From Mucilaginibacter cryoferens (GTDB taxonomy: Bacteria > Bacteroidota > Bacteroidia > Sphingobacteriales > Sphingobacteriaceae), in contig NZ_JACHCR010000001.1 in the NCBI RefSeq assembly GCF_014205845.1, positions 372,001-436,000 on the forward strand: a DNA stretch of 64,000 nt, written 5' to 3'. Every line of letters begins with the position of its first letter. The first letter of the stretch is position 1. The position numbers and the translations under genes are program-made. Positions 8,611 through 16,529 of this stretch are shown piece by piece. A model generated the notes under the pieces. It saw only the letters and a program-made list of their open reading frames with translations. It did no database searches and was not told the origin of the DNA.

Positions 8611-11595
8611 CTATAAATCCAACTTAATGCCCAGGGTGTAAGTTCTTGGAATAGCCATACCGTAACCATTGTATATACCGTTGTAATCAATCAGTTCCGG
8701 GTCGCTGCCAGAGAACGACGTAACCGTAAGCAGGTTATTTGCCGTTACATAGATGTAAGCCCGTTTAATGGTTGATTTAAGTTTGGTAAGGAAACCTGCT
8801 TTGGTAAAATCGTAACCGAAGGATACGGTTCTTAACTTGGCGTACGAAGCGTTTTCAAGAAACAGGTCCTGATCTAAGCGGTAAGGCACAACACTGCTCC
8901 ATGGGTTGTATATAGGATATTTTGAAGTGTTAACATTTACCTGCCATGAGAAGATCTCTTTTATTGAGTTGATATCGTTGCCTGCCTCGCGGTTAATAAA
9001 ATCATATTGCGAAGCAGCTGTTTGGTTTAAGGCTTTTTGCCCTACCGCGAAAATGATATTTACATTTAAGCTGAATTTGCCGTAATGAAAATCATTTGAC
9101 CAGCCACCTGTAAGCTTTGGCATGGAGTTACCTTTAAGCACTTTATCGTTCTCATCTATCACAAAATCGCCATTGGTATCTTTCCATTTAGGGTCACCGG
9201 CTTTTAGCGTGGTTCCCTCAAAGGTTAGGCGCTTATTGGTTGCCGGGTTAACCGGTACTTCGCTATCTGAATTGTAGATACCTTCATTCTGGAAAATGTA
9301 AAACTGATCAATAGGCTTGCCTACCTGGAGTTTTCTATCGCCTATAACCAACTCACTTAAGCCATTTGGCAGCGCGGTTAATTTGTTGCGGTTAAAATTA
9401 AAGTTGATGCCCGAGCTCCAGTTAAAGCCTGTGCTCGTTTTAATAATGCTGCCCGCCAGGCCCAATTCAACACCTGTATTACGTACAGCCATACCACTTG
9501 CGTAGCTGCTGGTGTAGCCGTACTCCTGTGGTACCGGAATATTTAACAGCATTCTTTTATCATCCTTGATGTAAAAAGCGGCCGATGCATTTAAGCGCCC
9601 GTTAAACATGGAAGTATTAAGGGCGAAGTTGAGCTGATCGGTATAGGTCCATTTTAAGTTGTAGCCAACCCAGCCGCTGGTGTATGGCCTCGATTCGGCA
9701 GCTACGCCATTATAACCGGGGATGGTGGGCTCCGAGTCCCAGCCTATCTCTACCCGGTACTGCGGGCCGGCGGCAAACCTGTCGTCGTCAAATGGCTTGC
9801 CTATGCGCGACCATGAGGTATTGAAAGTTAAATCATCAAATAGTGTGCTATTTTTAAGGAATTGATTTTTTAAACTCCATTGGCCGCTAAAGGCCGGAGC
9901 AATAAACCAGCGGCTGCCGGGTTGGGCGTTTGATGAACCATCATCGCGCACCAATGCGGTAAATGATAACAGGTCTTTATAAGCATACCTTGCCGATCCG
10001 TAAACCGAAAACAAGCGGGCCTGCTCTTTATCAATATAGCGGTATACCAGGTAACCTACCGGCTTAAGGTAATTTGCCGAGTCGATATTGCCCTGTACAA
10101 CGTTTATCTTAATAAAATCGTTAGGGCCGTTATAGGCATTGGCATAATTGTATTTATGCACATCGGTTTGGTACGACTGGCCCACCGCAAAGTAAAGCTT
10201 ATTCTTTTTGTTGATCTCTTTGGTGTAGTTTATACTGTTATCAACTTTAAACCGCTGGTTGTACCCTATATAATTAGATTCATAATTGTTGCCCTCCATT
10301 AAAGTAGATGGGTAAAACACATCCCTTGTGCCCTGGTTATAATCAAAGCTGAGGTTGGATAGTAATTTTACCTGCTTCAAATCAACACCTAATGACAGGT
10401 AACCGTTAACAGCGGTGGTTCTGTTATTATCGATAGTTTTTTTGTACTCCGTTAATAAAGCCTGGTAAGTGTTTTCGCTTGGTGGCAGCGGATTGTACAA
10501 ATCCGGGATATACCTGGTTTCGGCATAACGGTCGCGCAGGCTGCGGTTACGGTCGCGGTCCATACGGTTGGCGTTAACCAAACTGGAGATGGTAAGCCAG
10601 CTAAAAGGCAGCATATTAATTTGGAAAGATGCCGAGTAGCGGTTTAACGCGGTATTATCTGCATTGCCAGCATTGGTGGTACCCGAGCCGAAGAAACGAA
10701 AGTTGGCCCTGTCCGATCCTCCGGTTAAGCCCAGATCAACCGAGTGGATAGCGGTATTCTGATAATACAGATTGTTCCATTTTGCCGGCCCGTAATAATC
10801 TGTGTTGGTAGAATCCCGCAAATAACCCGGATAGTTTAAATAGTCGCTCTCGGTAGCATATTTCTGGTAAAACGGCTTGCGGAACAGGTTTTCGTACTCG
10901 GCATTGGTAGTGGTTACCTTACTGGCCTGTACAAAACCAAAATAGCTGTTTACGCTTAACTGCCTGTAGCCAGATTTGGCAACTTTGGTAGTTATCCATA
11001 TAGCGCCATTAGCAGCATTTGGGCCAAGCTTAGCCAACTCCAATGGGTCTTTAATAACCTCTATGGAGTTGATATTGCTGATATCGATACCAGCCAGCAG
11101 GTTTGTAGCCGGGCCTATGCGGTTAAAGTTGTATTTCTGAATATCGTATACAAATGAGCTTTCCTGTATTAATGGTATCCCGTTTACATACACTGCCGGC
11201 TGCTGGCTGTAAACATCGTTTTTACTAAATAAGGGAGATGACAAGCCACGGATAAGCATGCTTTGCTCGGTGCCGGGCTCGCCGGTGGTTTCCTGCACAT
11301 ACAAACCGGCAATATTCCCCTTCAGCATTTGCTGGATAGATACATTGGGATTAAGTTTGGCAGCATCCATAGTGAGGGAGTCTTTCACCCCTTTAACTAA
11401 AGCCCGGCGGATAATTACCTTTATTAAAGTGTCGGGCTTCTTTTTGGTAGTATCGGTAGTATCATGTTGAAAACAGATACTGTAATTAAGGGCAGCAACC
11501 TTATATGTACCGGCATACGCCTTGGTAATACCAAAAGGTAGCAGCAGGGCCATGTAAATAATAGCTGTACTAATTCGGATCATTTTCATTCGCAT
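8611..11595 (-). CDS. SusC/RagA-like TonB-linked outer-membrane transporter (pair 2), lacking the N-terminal CarboxypepD domain
   Basis: This 994-residue protein is the first gene of the leftward operon. After a signal peptide (to about residue 28) a short linker leads directly into the plug, which contains SLTMDAAKLNPNVSIQQMLKG, IAGLYVQETTGEPG and the block SIEVIKDPLELAKLGPNAANGAIWITTK. That block is a divergent version of the usual YGSRGANGVI(L/I)ITTK motif. The barrel ends in TLGIKLDL. The CarboxypepD_reg-like domain of the SusC at 2106-5234 is absent. Function should still be TonB-dependent import with the SusD at 7038-8591. Transcription presumably starts in the 1.3-kb region to the right. 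Confidence 0.9.
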   Translation of the reverse strand: MRMKMIRISTAIIYMALLLPFGITKAYAGTYKVAALNYSICFQHDTTDTTKKKPDTLIKVIIRRALVKGVKDSLTMDAAKLNPNVSIQQMLKGNIAGLYVQETTGEPGTEQSMLIRGLSSPLFSKNDVYSQQPAVYVNGIPLIQESSFVYDIQKYNFNRIGPATNLLAGIDISNINSIEVIKDPLELAKLGPNAANGAIWITTKVAKSGYRQLSVNSYFGFVQASKVTTTNAEYENLFRKPFYQKYATESDYLNYPGYLRDSTNTDYYGPAKWNNLYYQNTAIHSVDLGLTGGSDRANFRFFGSGTTNAGNADNTALNRYSASFQINMLPFSWLTISSLVNANRMDRDRNRSLRDRYAETRYIPDLYNPLPPSENTYQALLTEYKKTIDNNRTTAVNGYLSLGVDLKQVKLLSNLSFDYNQGTRDVFYPSTLMEGNNYESNYIGYNQRFKVDNSINYTKEINKKNKLYFAVGQSYQTDVHKYNYANAYNGPNDFIKINVVQGNIDSANYLKPVGYLVYRYIDKEQARLFSVYGSARYAYKDLLSFTALVRDDGSSNAQPGSRWFIAPAFSGQWSLKNQFLKNSTLFDDLTFNTSWSRIGKPFDDDRFAAGPQYRVEIGWDSEPTIPGYNGVAAESRPYTSGWVGYNLKWTYTDQLNFALNTSMFNGRLNASAAFYIKDDKRMLLNIPVPQEYGYTSSYASGMAVRNTGVELGLAGSIIKTSTGFNWSSGINFNFNRNKLTALPNGLSELVIGDRKLQVGKPIDQFYIFQNEGIYNSDSEVPVNPATNKRLTFEGTTLKAGDPKWKDTNGDFVIDENDKVLKGNSMPKLTGGWSNDFHYGKFSLNVNIIFAVGQKALNQTAASQYDFINREAGNDINSIKEIFSWQVNVNTSKYPIYNPWSSVVPYRLDQDLFLENASYAKLRTVSFGYDFTKAGFLTKLKSTIKRAYIYVTANNLLTVTSFSGSDPELIDYNGIYNGYGMAIPRTYTLGIKLDL

Positions 11596-11844
11596 TAATT
11601 AATTTTATTGATAAAGCTTTGTTAAACTGGTTTTGATTTTTTGGGACATAGCAATCCACCCATACCAGAAAAATGCGGTCCTGGTGTGTAATTGTTATTG
11701 CCTAAAATTTGGCTGGGAACGAAAAACTAATCGTTAACCATAAAGGTGAATACCTCCACGGGGCAACTGTAAAATTGTAATTTGGGTTTCTGAATAATGA
11801 AGAGTAAAAGTTTGGATCATAGCAATGGTTTTAATGGTTAATTT

Positions 11845-11864
11845 TTCTCAATCGGTATTGAGAA
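11845..11864. promoter_or_regulatory. Perfect 8-4-8 inverted repeat upstream of SusC pair 2
   Basis: TTCTCAAT and ATTGAGAA flank the spacer CGGT about 250 nt upstream of the SusC start at 11595. It has no U-tract, so an operator or leader structure is more likely than a terminator. The binding protein is unknown. Confidence 0.4.
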
Positions 11865-12002
11865 CTTCTCGGTTTAGTCTGCTTTATTCCTGTTTACTAT
11901 TATTATAGTAACAACTTACTGTTACCTTATTAGTAGTGCACCGCTGGTTATATGCATTATCTAAAACTAATTATTTGGGTTTAGATAAATTTTTGTTTGT
12001 TA

Positions 12003-12015
12003 ACGCAAACGATTG
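12003..12015. promoter_or_regulatory. LacI/PurR-like operator candidate (ACGCAAACGATTG)
   Basis: This 13-mer differs at one position from the one at 12386-12398 (ACGCAAACGTTTG). The half-site ACGCAAACG is typical of LacI/PurR-family operators. No LacI-family gene is visible in this window, so the regulator would act from elsewhere. Confidence 0.4.
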
Positions 12016-12202
12016 ATTTAGAGTGAAGGCAATTGGATAAATATTATCCCAAAAAACAAAAAAACACAGATTTACATAGTGCAGATGACCAATAATGAAA
12101 ATAAACTTCTCAATAGTTAATACATGAACACTTCCTCTCTTTACAAAAAAATGGAGGGCATCAGCCAACAGCAAAAACACGCTCTTAATTGTTACACAAC
12201 CG

Positions 12203-12232
12203 TTTGTATAAATTAAACAGATCATATTTTTG
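12203..12232 (+). promoter_or_regulatory. Bacteroidota-type promoter candidate (TTTG-N18-TATTTTTG)
   Basis: TTTG at 12203-12206 and TATTTTTG at 12225-12232 fit the Bacteroidota -33/-7 consensus TTTG...TANNTTTG with an 18-nt spacer. The -33 element overlaps an ACAACC/GTTTGT dyad. If used for the gene at 12917, the leader would be about 680 nt. Chance occurrence in AT-rich DNA is possible. Confidence 0.3.
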
Positions 12233-12385
12233 CGGAAAATATAATTGAGCTCCGAAAGTAAAACAGAATCATTTACCCGATAAAAGCACTAATAATTTGC
12301 TTTGTAAAATTGATTTACAGCCTGCTAAACCATAAAAACATAAAATTGAGCTTAAAAAGCAATGCCATACAAAATAGATAAAACA

Positions 12386-12398
12386 ACGCAAACGTTTG
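12386..12398. promoter_or_regulatory. LacI/PurR-like operator candidate with CAAACGTTTG palindrome
   Basis: The core CAAACGTTTG (12389-12398) is a perfect 10-bp palindrome with the central CG typical of LacI-family sites, preceded by ACG. It matches the site at 12003 in 12 of 13 positions and resembles the GCTAACGTTTGC dyad at 12831. Confidence 0.5.
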
Positions 12399-12581
12399 TT
12401 TTAAAGCTTCTCTATAAATAATTACCTGTAGCAAGCTTTCTTAACTGTGTGTTAAAACTTAGTAAAGTTTATTAACCTTGCTAACCTGTTGCGATACTTG
12501 CAATACGCCCTTAATTCCTGCTACCGGGAAACTTTCGGGGTATTCATTCTTTTCAGTCTTTAGCGTTATCCAAAACGGTAG

Positions 12582-12593
12582 TGTTGCGCAACA
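12582..12593. promoter_or_regulatory. 12-bp perfect palindrome TGTTGCGCAACA
   Basis: This perfect dyad with central CG lies about 325 nt upstream of the DUF3472 start. It resembles LacI/GntR-type sugar-regulator operators, but its role is inference. Confidence 0.35.
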
Positions 12594-12830
12594 AGTGAAA
12601 CACTATAAAACTATATTTTATTAATAATCAACAACTTAATAATTGTCATAAAATACAAACCGAAACAAAAATCGCAACAGCCGGCAAAACAAGCAAGGAT
12701 CGGAGAGTTGGTAGTTTCGGCTTTCTGCTAGTTTTAACGCCTCGCTTAATGTTTACCCTTTTGTTTTCCAATAAACCATTGCATTATTGCATTGGAACAC
12801 CCGGGATATTTAAATCAAAAGCAATTTCAC

Positions 12831-12842
12831 GCTAACGTTTGC
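12831..12842. promoter_or_regulatory. Operator candidate GCTAACGTTTGC upstream of the DUF3472 gene
   Basis: This near-perfect dyad (GC-AACGTT-GC) lies 75 nt upstream of the ATG at 12917. It shares the AACGTTTG half with the site at 12389. The position suits promoter-proximal repression or activation of the DUF3472/GH35 genes. Confidence 0.45.
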
Positions 12843-12916
12843 ACAGAAGTTTAATATCAGATTTGAGCTGCAATGTTTTCATTTGTAAAATCACTTAAAA
12901 TGTAATCTTTAAAACT

Positions 12917-14149
12917 ATGCCTAAATTGTTTAAAACCGTTTTACCGGCCATTGCAATAGCTATTATGCTTGCGCCTGTAGCCGTTAACGCGCAATCTGCC
13001 GATACAAGCACTGTTGCAGTGCCCATATCAGGTAGCGGATATGCTGTAAATAATAACTTTTACAGGGTTTACTTCCTCACCAAGCAAAACGGGCCATTGC
13101 AGGTAGCCTTAAAAATAAAGGCTCAAAACGATGAAAAAATAATTTGCCGCTTAGATGCCGGAGGTAAAGCAACTACAATTAAAGTAAAGGCATCAACCAC
13201 ATATGCAAATGTTGCGGTGGCAACATATACTGTTGCCAAAGAGGGTTATCATTTTATAGAGATAAAACAAGCCAACAATCAACTGCCAGATGTATCAGAA
13301 GCAATCCTATCTGGCCCGGCATCAAAAGATGTAAAATTTAATAACAGCCAATATAAGGGTGCACCCGCTACACATTTAACCTATAAAGTGCCGGGCGATA
13401 GCGTTGCTGCCTGGTTTTATAGCGAGGTATCGGTACCTAAAGTGGCCGATACTACTGTTAATGCCTACTATGAAACCAACGGCTTTAGCGGCGGATATAT
13501 GGGCATACAACATAACTCAAAAGAAGAAAAACGTTTTATATTCTCTATCTGGAGTAATTACAATACCAACGACCCAAAAGAGATCCCATCTGATTATGCC
13601 ATAACGTTGATTAAAAAAGGCGCTGGCGTATTTACAGGTGAGTTTGGCAACGAAGGCTCTGGTGGCCATAGTCACCTGGTATTTAACTGGAAAGCCGATG
13701 TTGTTTACAAACTTCTGGTAGGCGCAAAACCAGCCGGCGACCATACCATTTACACCGCATATTACTACGCACCCGAAAATGGTGCATGGAAACTGATAGC
13801 CCAGTGGGATAAAACCAAAACAGGCGGTAAACTGCTTACTGGCTTGTATTCGTTTGTTGAAAATTTTGGCGACAATGGGATGGACTACTTTTCGGCCCGG
13901 TACGGCAACCAATGGATTTGCACACCAACAGGCAAATGGATAGAACTTACCAGCGCCCGCTTTACCACAACAGCCGATAAAGTAAAACATCCCCGGTTTG
14001 ATTATGGCAGCGGTGTTGATGGCAAGTGGTTTTACATGTTCTCGGGTGGGTTTAAAACTGTAGGTACCACTCCCTACGGTACCGTAATAACAAGGCAAGC
14101 CAACGGAACGCCCCCGGCTATTAATTTTGAGGCGCTACCGAAACAATAA
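12917..14149 (+). CDS. Secreted DUF3472 (with DUF5077-like N-terminal domain) protein
   Basis: This 410-residue protein has a clear Sec signal peptide cleaved after about residue 25 (PVAVNA-QS) and no lipobox. Residues about 30-150 are beta-rich and look like the DUF5077 domain that often precedes DUF3472. Residues about 155-400 hold DUF3472 features, including AAWFYSEVSVPK, GGYMGIQHNSKEEKRFIFSIW and GSGGHSHLVFNW. The reaction is unknown; such proteins occur in polysaccharide utilisation loci and may bind or modify glycans. It is transcribed away from the SusCD operon and lies 139 nt ahead of the GH35 gene, so co-regulation with both is likely. Confidence 0.8.
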   Translation: MPKLFKTVLPAIAIAIMLAPVAVNAQSADTSTVAVPISGSGYAVNNNFYRVYFLTKQNGPLQVALKIKAQNDEKIICRLDAGGKATTIKVKASTTYANVAVATYTVAKEGYHFIEIKQANNQLPDVSEAILSGPASKDVKFNNSQYKGAPATHLTYKVPGDSVAAWFYSEVSVPKVADTTVNAYYETNGFSGGYMGIQHNSKEEKRFIFSIWSNYNTNDPKEIPSDYAITLIKKGAGVFTGEFGNEGSGGHSHLVFNWKADVVYKLLVGAKPAGDHTIYTAYYYAPENGAWKLIAQWDKTKTGGKLLTGLYSFVENFGDNGMDYFSARYGNQWICTPTGKWIELTSARFTTTADKVKHPRFDYGSGVDGKWFYMFSGGFKTVGTTPYGTVITRQANGTPPAINFEALPKQ

Positions 14150-14288
14150 ATAGCATATTACAATTAGTCTTTAGTCATAAGTCGGATTTTTCTATACTTA
14201 ACTTAGAACTTAACACTACTACAAAATAAACTTTTTAAAATATTTACAAAAGATTGCCCATATTTATACCATCAGATATCAGTTTAAA

Positions 14289-16097
14289 ATGAAAAAAATC
14301 ACCCTGCTTTTATTCGGCTTATTTATCTCTATAGCAGCTGTAAAAGCGCAAAGCTCTCATCAATTCACTTTAAGTCCGGCTAGCTTTATGCTCGATGGCA
14401 AACCCTTCCAGATCATCAGCGGCGAGATGCACCCTGCGCGTATTCCGCATGAGTATTGGCGTCACCGCATCAAAATGGCCAAAGCCATGGGATGCAATAC
14501 CATAGCAGCTTATGTTTTTTGGAACTACCAGGAAACAACTCCGGGTAATTTTGATTTTAGCACGGGCAATCACAATATTGCCGAGTTTATTAAAATATGT
14601 AAGGAAGAAGGCATGTGGGTAATGCTTCGTCCCGGCCCATATGTTTGTGCCGAGTGGGATTTTGGCGGCCTACCCTCCTACCTGCTAAAAATACCCGATA
14701 TTAAGGTACGATGCATGGACCCACGTTATATGGCTCCTTTAACCAAATATGTAACCGCACTGGCTAAAGAGATTGCACCATTACAATGTGTAAACGGCGG
14801 CCCAATATTGATGGTACAAATAGAAAACGAATACGGCAGCTATGGTAACGACAAAGTTTACCTGAATACGTTAAAAGATATGTGGGTAAATAATGGCATT
14901 AAAGTACCGTTTTATACTGCCGACGGTGCTACCCCTTATATGCTTGAAGCAGGCCATGTGGCAGGTGCCGCAGTTGGTTTAGATAGCGGCGGTAGCGATG
15001 ATGATTTTGCGGTAGCTGCAAAAGCAGACCCAACAGCGCCCGCTTTCAGCAGCGAAACCTATCCGGGCTGGCTTACCCACTGGGGCGAAAAATGGGCCAC
15101 CGCCGATACCCCAGGCATCAGGAAAGAACTCACTTACCTGCTAAAAAACAAAAAATCGTTTAACCTATATGTAGTGCATGGAGGCACCAACTTTGGTTAT
15201 ACAGCCGGCGCTAATGCAGGCAAGCCAACCGAGTATCAGCCAGATGTTACCAGCTACGATTACGATGCCCCCATAGACGAACAAGGCAACGCAACGCCTA
15301 AATATTACATGATGCGCAACCTTATTAAGCAATATGCAGGTTATAAGGTGCCCGATGTGCCTAAAGCAATTAAAACCATCATCATCCCGGCCATCAAAAT
15401 GCAGCCGTATACTACTATCTGGCAAAATTTACCTACTGCCATACAGTCTCCGCAACCCAGGCCGATGGAAGATTTTGATCAGAATCAGGGCCTGATGTTG
15501 TACCGCACTAAATTAATAGGGCACAAAAGTGGATGGTTAACCATTACTGAGCCGCATGATTACGCCCTGATATTTTTGAACGGTAAATATATTGACAGCG
15601 TGTACCGCGATGGCGGAAAATGGTCGGTAAAACTACCTGCAAGTGATGTTAAAGACCCTGTTTTGGATATATTGGTTGAAGGTATGGGCCACATCAACTT
15701 TGCGCAATACATTATAGATCGCAAAGGTATTACCGACCGTGTGGTACTTAACGGAATGACGCTAATGAACTGGGACATTTACAAACTCCCGATTGATGAG
15801 CAATTTATTGGTAACCTAAAAACAACCACAGAAACAGCACCCAACACAAAAGGTAACTTTTTTAAAGGCCAATTTACCATCAGCAAATTAGGCGACACCT
15901 ATTTTGATTTGAGTAAATATGCCAAAGGCACTGTATTTGTAAACGGCCATAACTTAGGCAGATTTTGGAGCCGTGGCCCTCAGCAGCATCTCTACTGCCC
16001 CGCTTCATGGTTAAAAGAAGGAAAAAATGAGATCATTATTTTCGATATGCAATCATCAACTGCGGCCGACGTTGCTACTTCGGCCACGTTAAAATAG
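14289..16097 (+). CDS. GH35 beta-galactosidase, secreted or periplasmic
   Basis: This 602-residue protein has a signal peptide (to about residue 20, AVKAQ-S) and a GH35 TIM barrel from about residue 25. Motifs are ISGEMHPARIPHEYWRHR, RPGPYVCAEWDFGGLPSYLL and QIENEYGSYG. The acid/base is E181 after Asn, and the likely nucleophile is E256 in SSETYPGWLTHWG. The C-terminal beta domains end in VNGHNLGRFWSRGPQQ, a jelly-roll block common in GH35. It should remove terminal beta-galactose from oligosaccharides. It pairs with the DUF3472 gene and diverges from the SusCD operon, which hints that the imported glycan contains galactose. It is followed by a terminator. Confidence 0.93.
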   Translation: MKKITLLLFGLFISIAAVKAQSSHQFTLSPASFMLDGKPFQIISGEMHPARIPHEYWRHRIKMAKAMGCNTIAAYVFWNYQETTPGNFDFSTGNHNIAEFIKICKEEGMWVMLRPGPYVCAEWDFGGLPSYLLKIPDIKVRCMDPRYMAPLTKYVTALAKEIAPLQCVNGGPILMVQIENEYGSYGNDKVYLNTLKDMWVNNGIKVPFYTADGATPYMLEAGHVAGAAVGLDSGGSDDDFAVAAKADPTAPAFSSETYPGWLTHWGEKWATADTPGIRKELTYLLKNKKSFNLYVVHGGTNFGYTAGANAGKPTEYQPDVTSYDYDAPIDEQGNATPKYYMMRNLIKQYAGYKVPDVPKAIKTIIIPAIKMQPYTTIWQNLPTAIQSPQPRPMEDFDQNQGLMLYRTKLIGHKSGWLTITEPHDYALIFLNGKYIDSVYRDGGKWSVKLPASDVKDPVLDILVEGMGHINFAQYIIDRKGITDRVVLNGMTLMNWDIYKLPIDEQFIGNLKTTTETAPNTKGNFFKGQFTISKLGDTYFDLSKYAKGTVFVNGHNLGRFWSRGPQQHLYCPASWLKEGKNEIIIFDMQSSTAADVATSATLK

Positions 16098-16529
16098 CCG
16101 ATAGTTAATTCCAATTCTTAATAGTAACAACAGGTCCGATATCAACATATCGGGCCTGTTTGTTTTACCCCCTATTGATCAAAGCTTTCTTATACGCCTC
16201 ACAATAAAATGACTAACAAAACTAATTTATAGCAACAATTATACGTTAGTATGGTTATTATACTTACTTTAACAGATGTGTGGGTACCAGCTTTTTTTTG
16301 TTATTTAAATCCCGTGCATAATTGGTTAAACTTAGGTACGGTTTGTTAGCATGCCCAATAAAGGTTCTGAGTTGAAGAAAAATCTGTATTAATAAACAGA
16401 TCATCTATCCTTATCATCAGAAACAATACAGAATCGGGTATTAACTTTACTTTTAGGCAAGCACAGTTTAGTTATATGGATAAATAAATACTTCACCCTG
16501 GGTTTTTAACCCTTAATTATTTATACAAC
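16098..16529. other. Intergenic region with terminator, otherwise featureless
   Basis: After the terminator at 16129-16166 the stretch is AT-rich with no open frame or dyad I would call. It must contain the promoter of the DUF5686 gene, but no clear TTTG/TANNTTTG pair was found. Confidence 0.6.
16129..16166 (+). terminator. Rho-independent terminator of the GH35 unit
   Basis: The arms AACAGGTCCGATA (16129-16141) and TATCGGGCCTGTT (16148-16160) pair over 13 bp with one G-U, with a 6-nt loop, followed by TGTTTT. Confidence 0.85.

Larger units (their letters stand above)
11596..12916. other. 1.3-kb divergent intergenic regulatory region
   Basis: This AT-rich stretch separates the leftward SusCD operon from the rightward DUF3472/GH35 genes. 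I find no convincing gene; an 84-codon open frame at 11971-12225 (minus) lacks family features and normal composition. The region carries several dyads: TTCTCAAT-4-ATTGAGAA at 11845-11864, GTAACA-6-TGTTAC at 11908-11925, ACAACC/GTTTGT at 12196-12207, CAAACGTTTG at 12389-12398, TGTTGCGCAACA at 12582-12593 and GCTAACGTTTGC at 12831-12842. It may also encode small RNAs, which sequence alone cannot show. Confidence 0.7.

Noticed and set aside
11971..12225. 84-codon minus-strand frame in the large intergenic region
   Set aside because: No signal peptide or family feature, composition unlike neighbours, and it overlaps operator-like sites and a promoter candidate.
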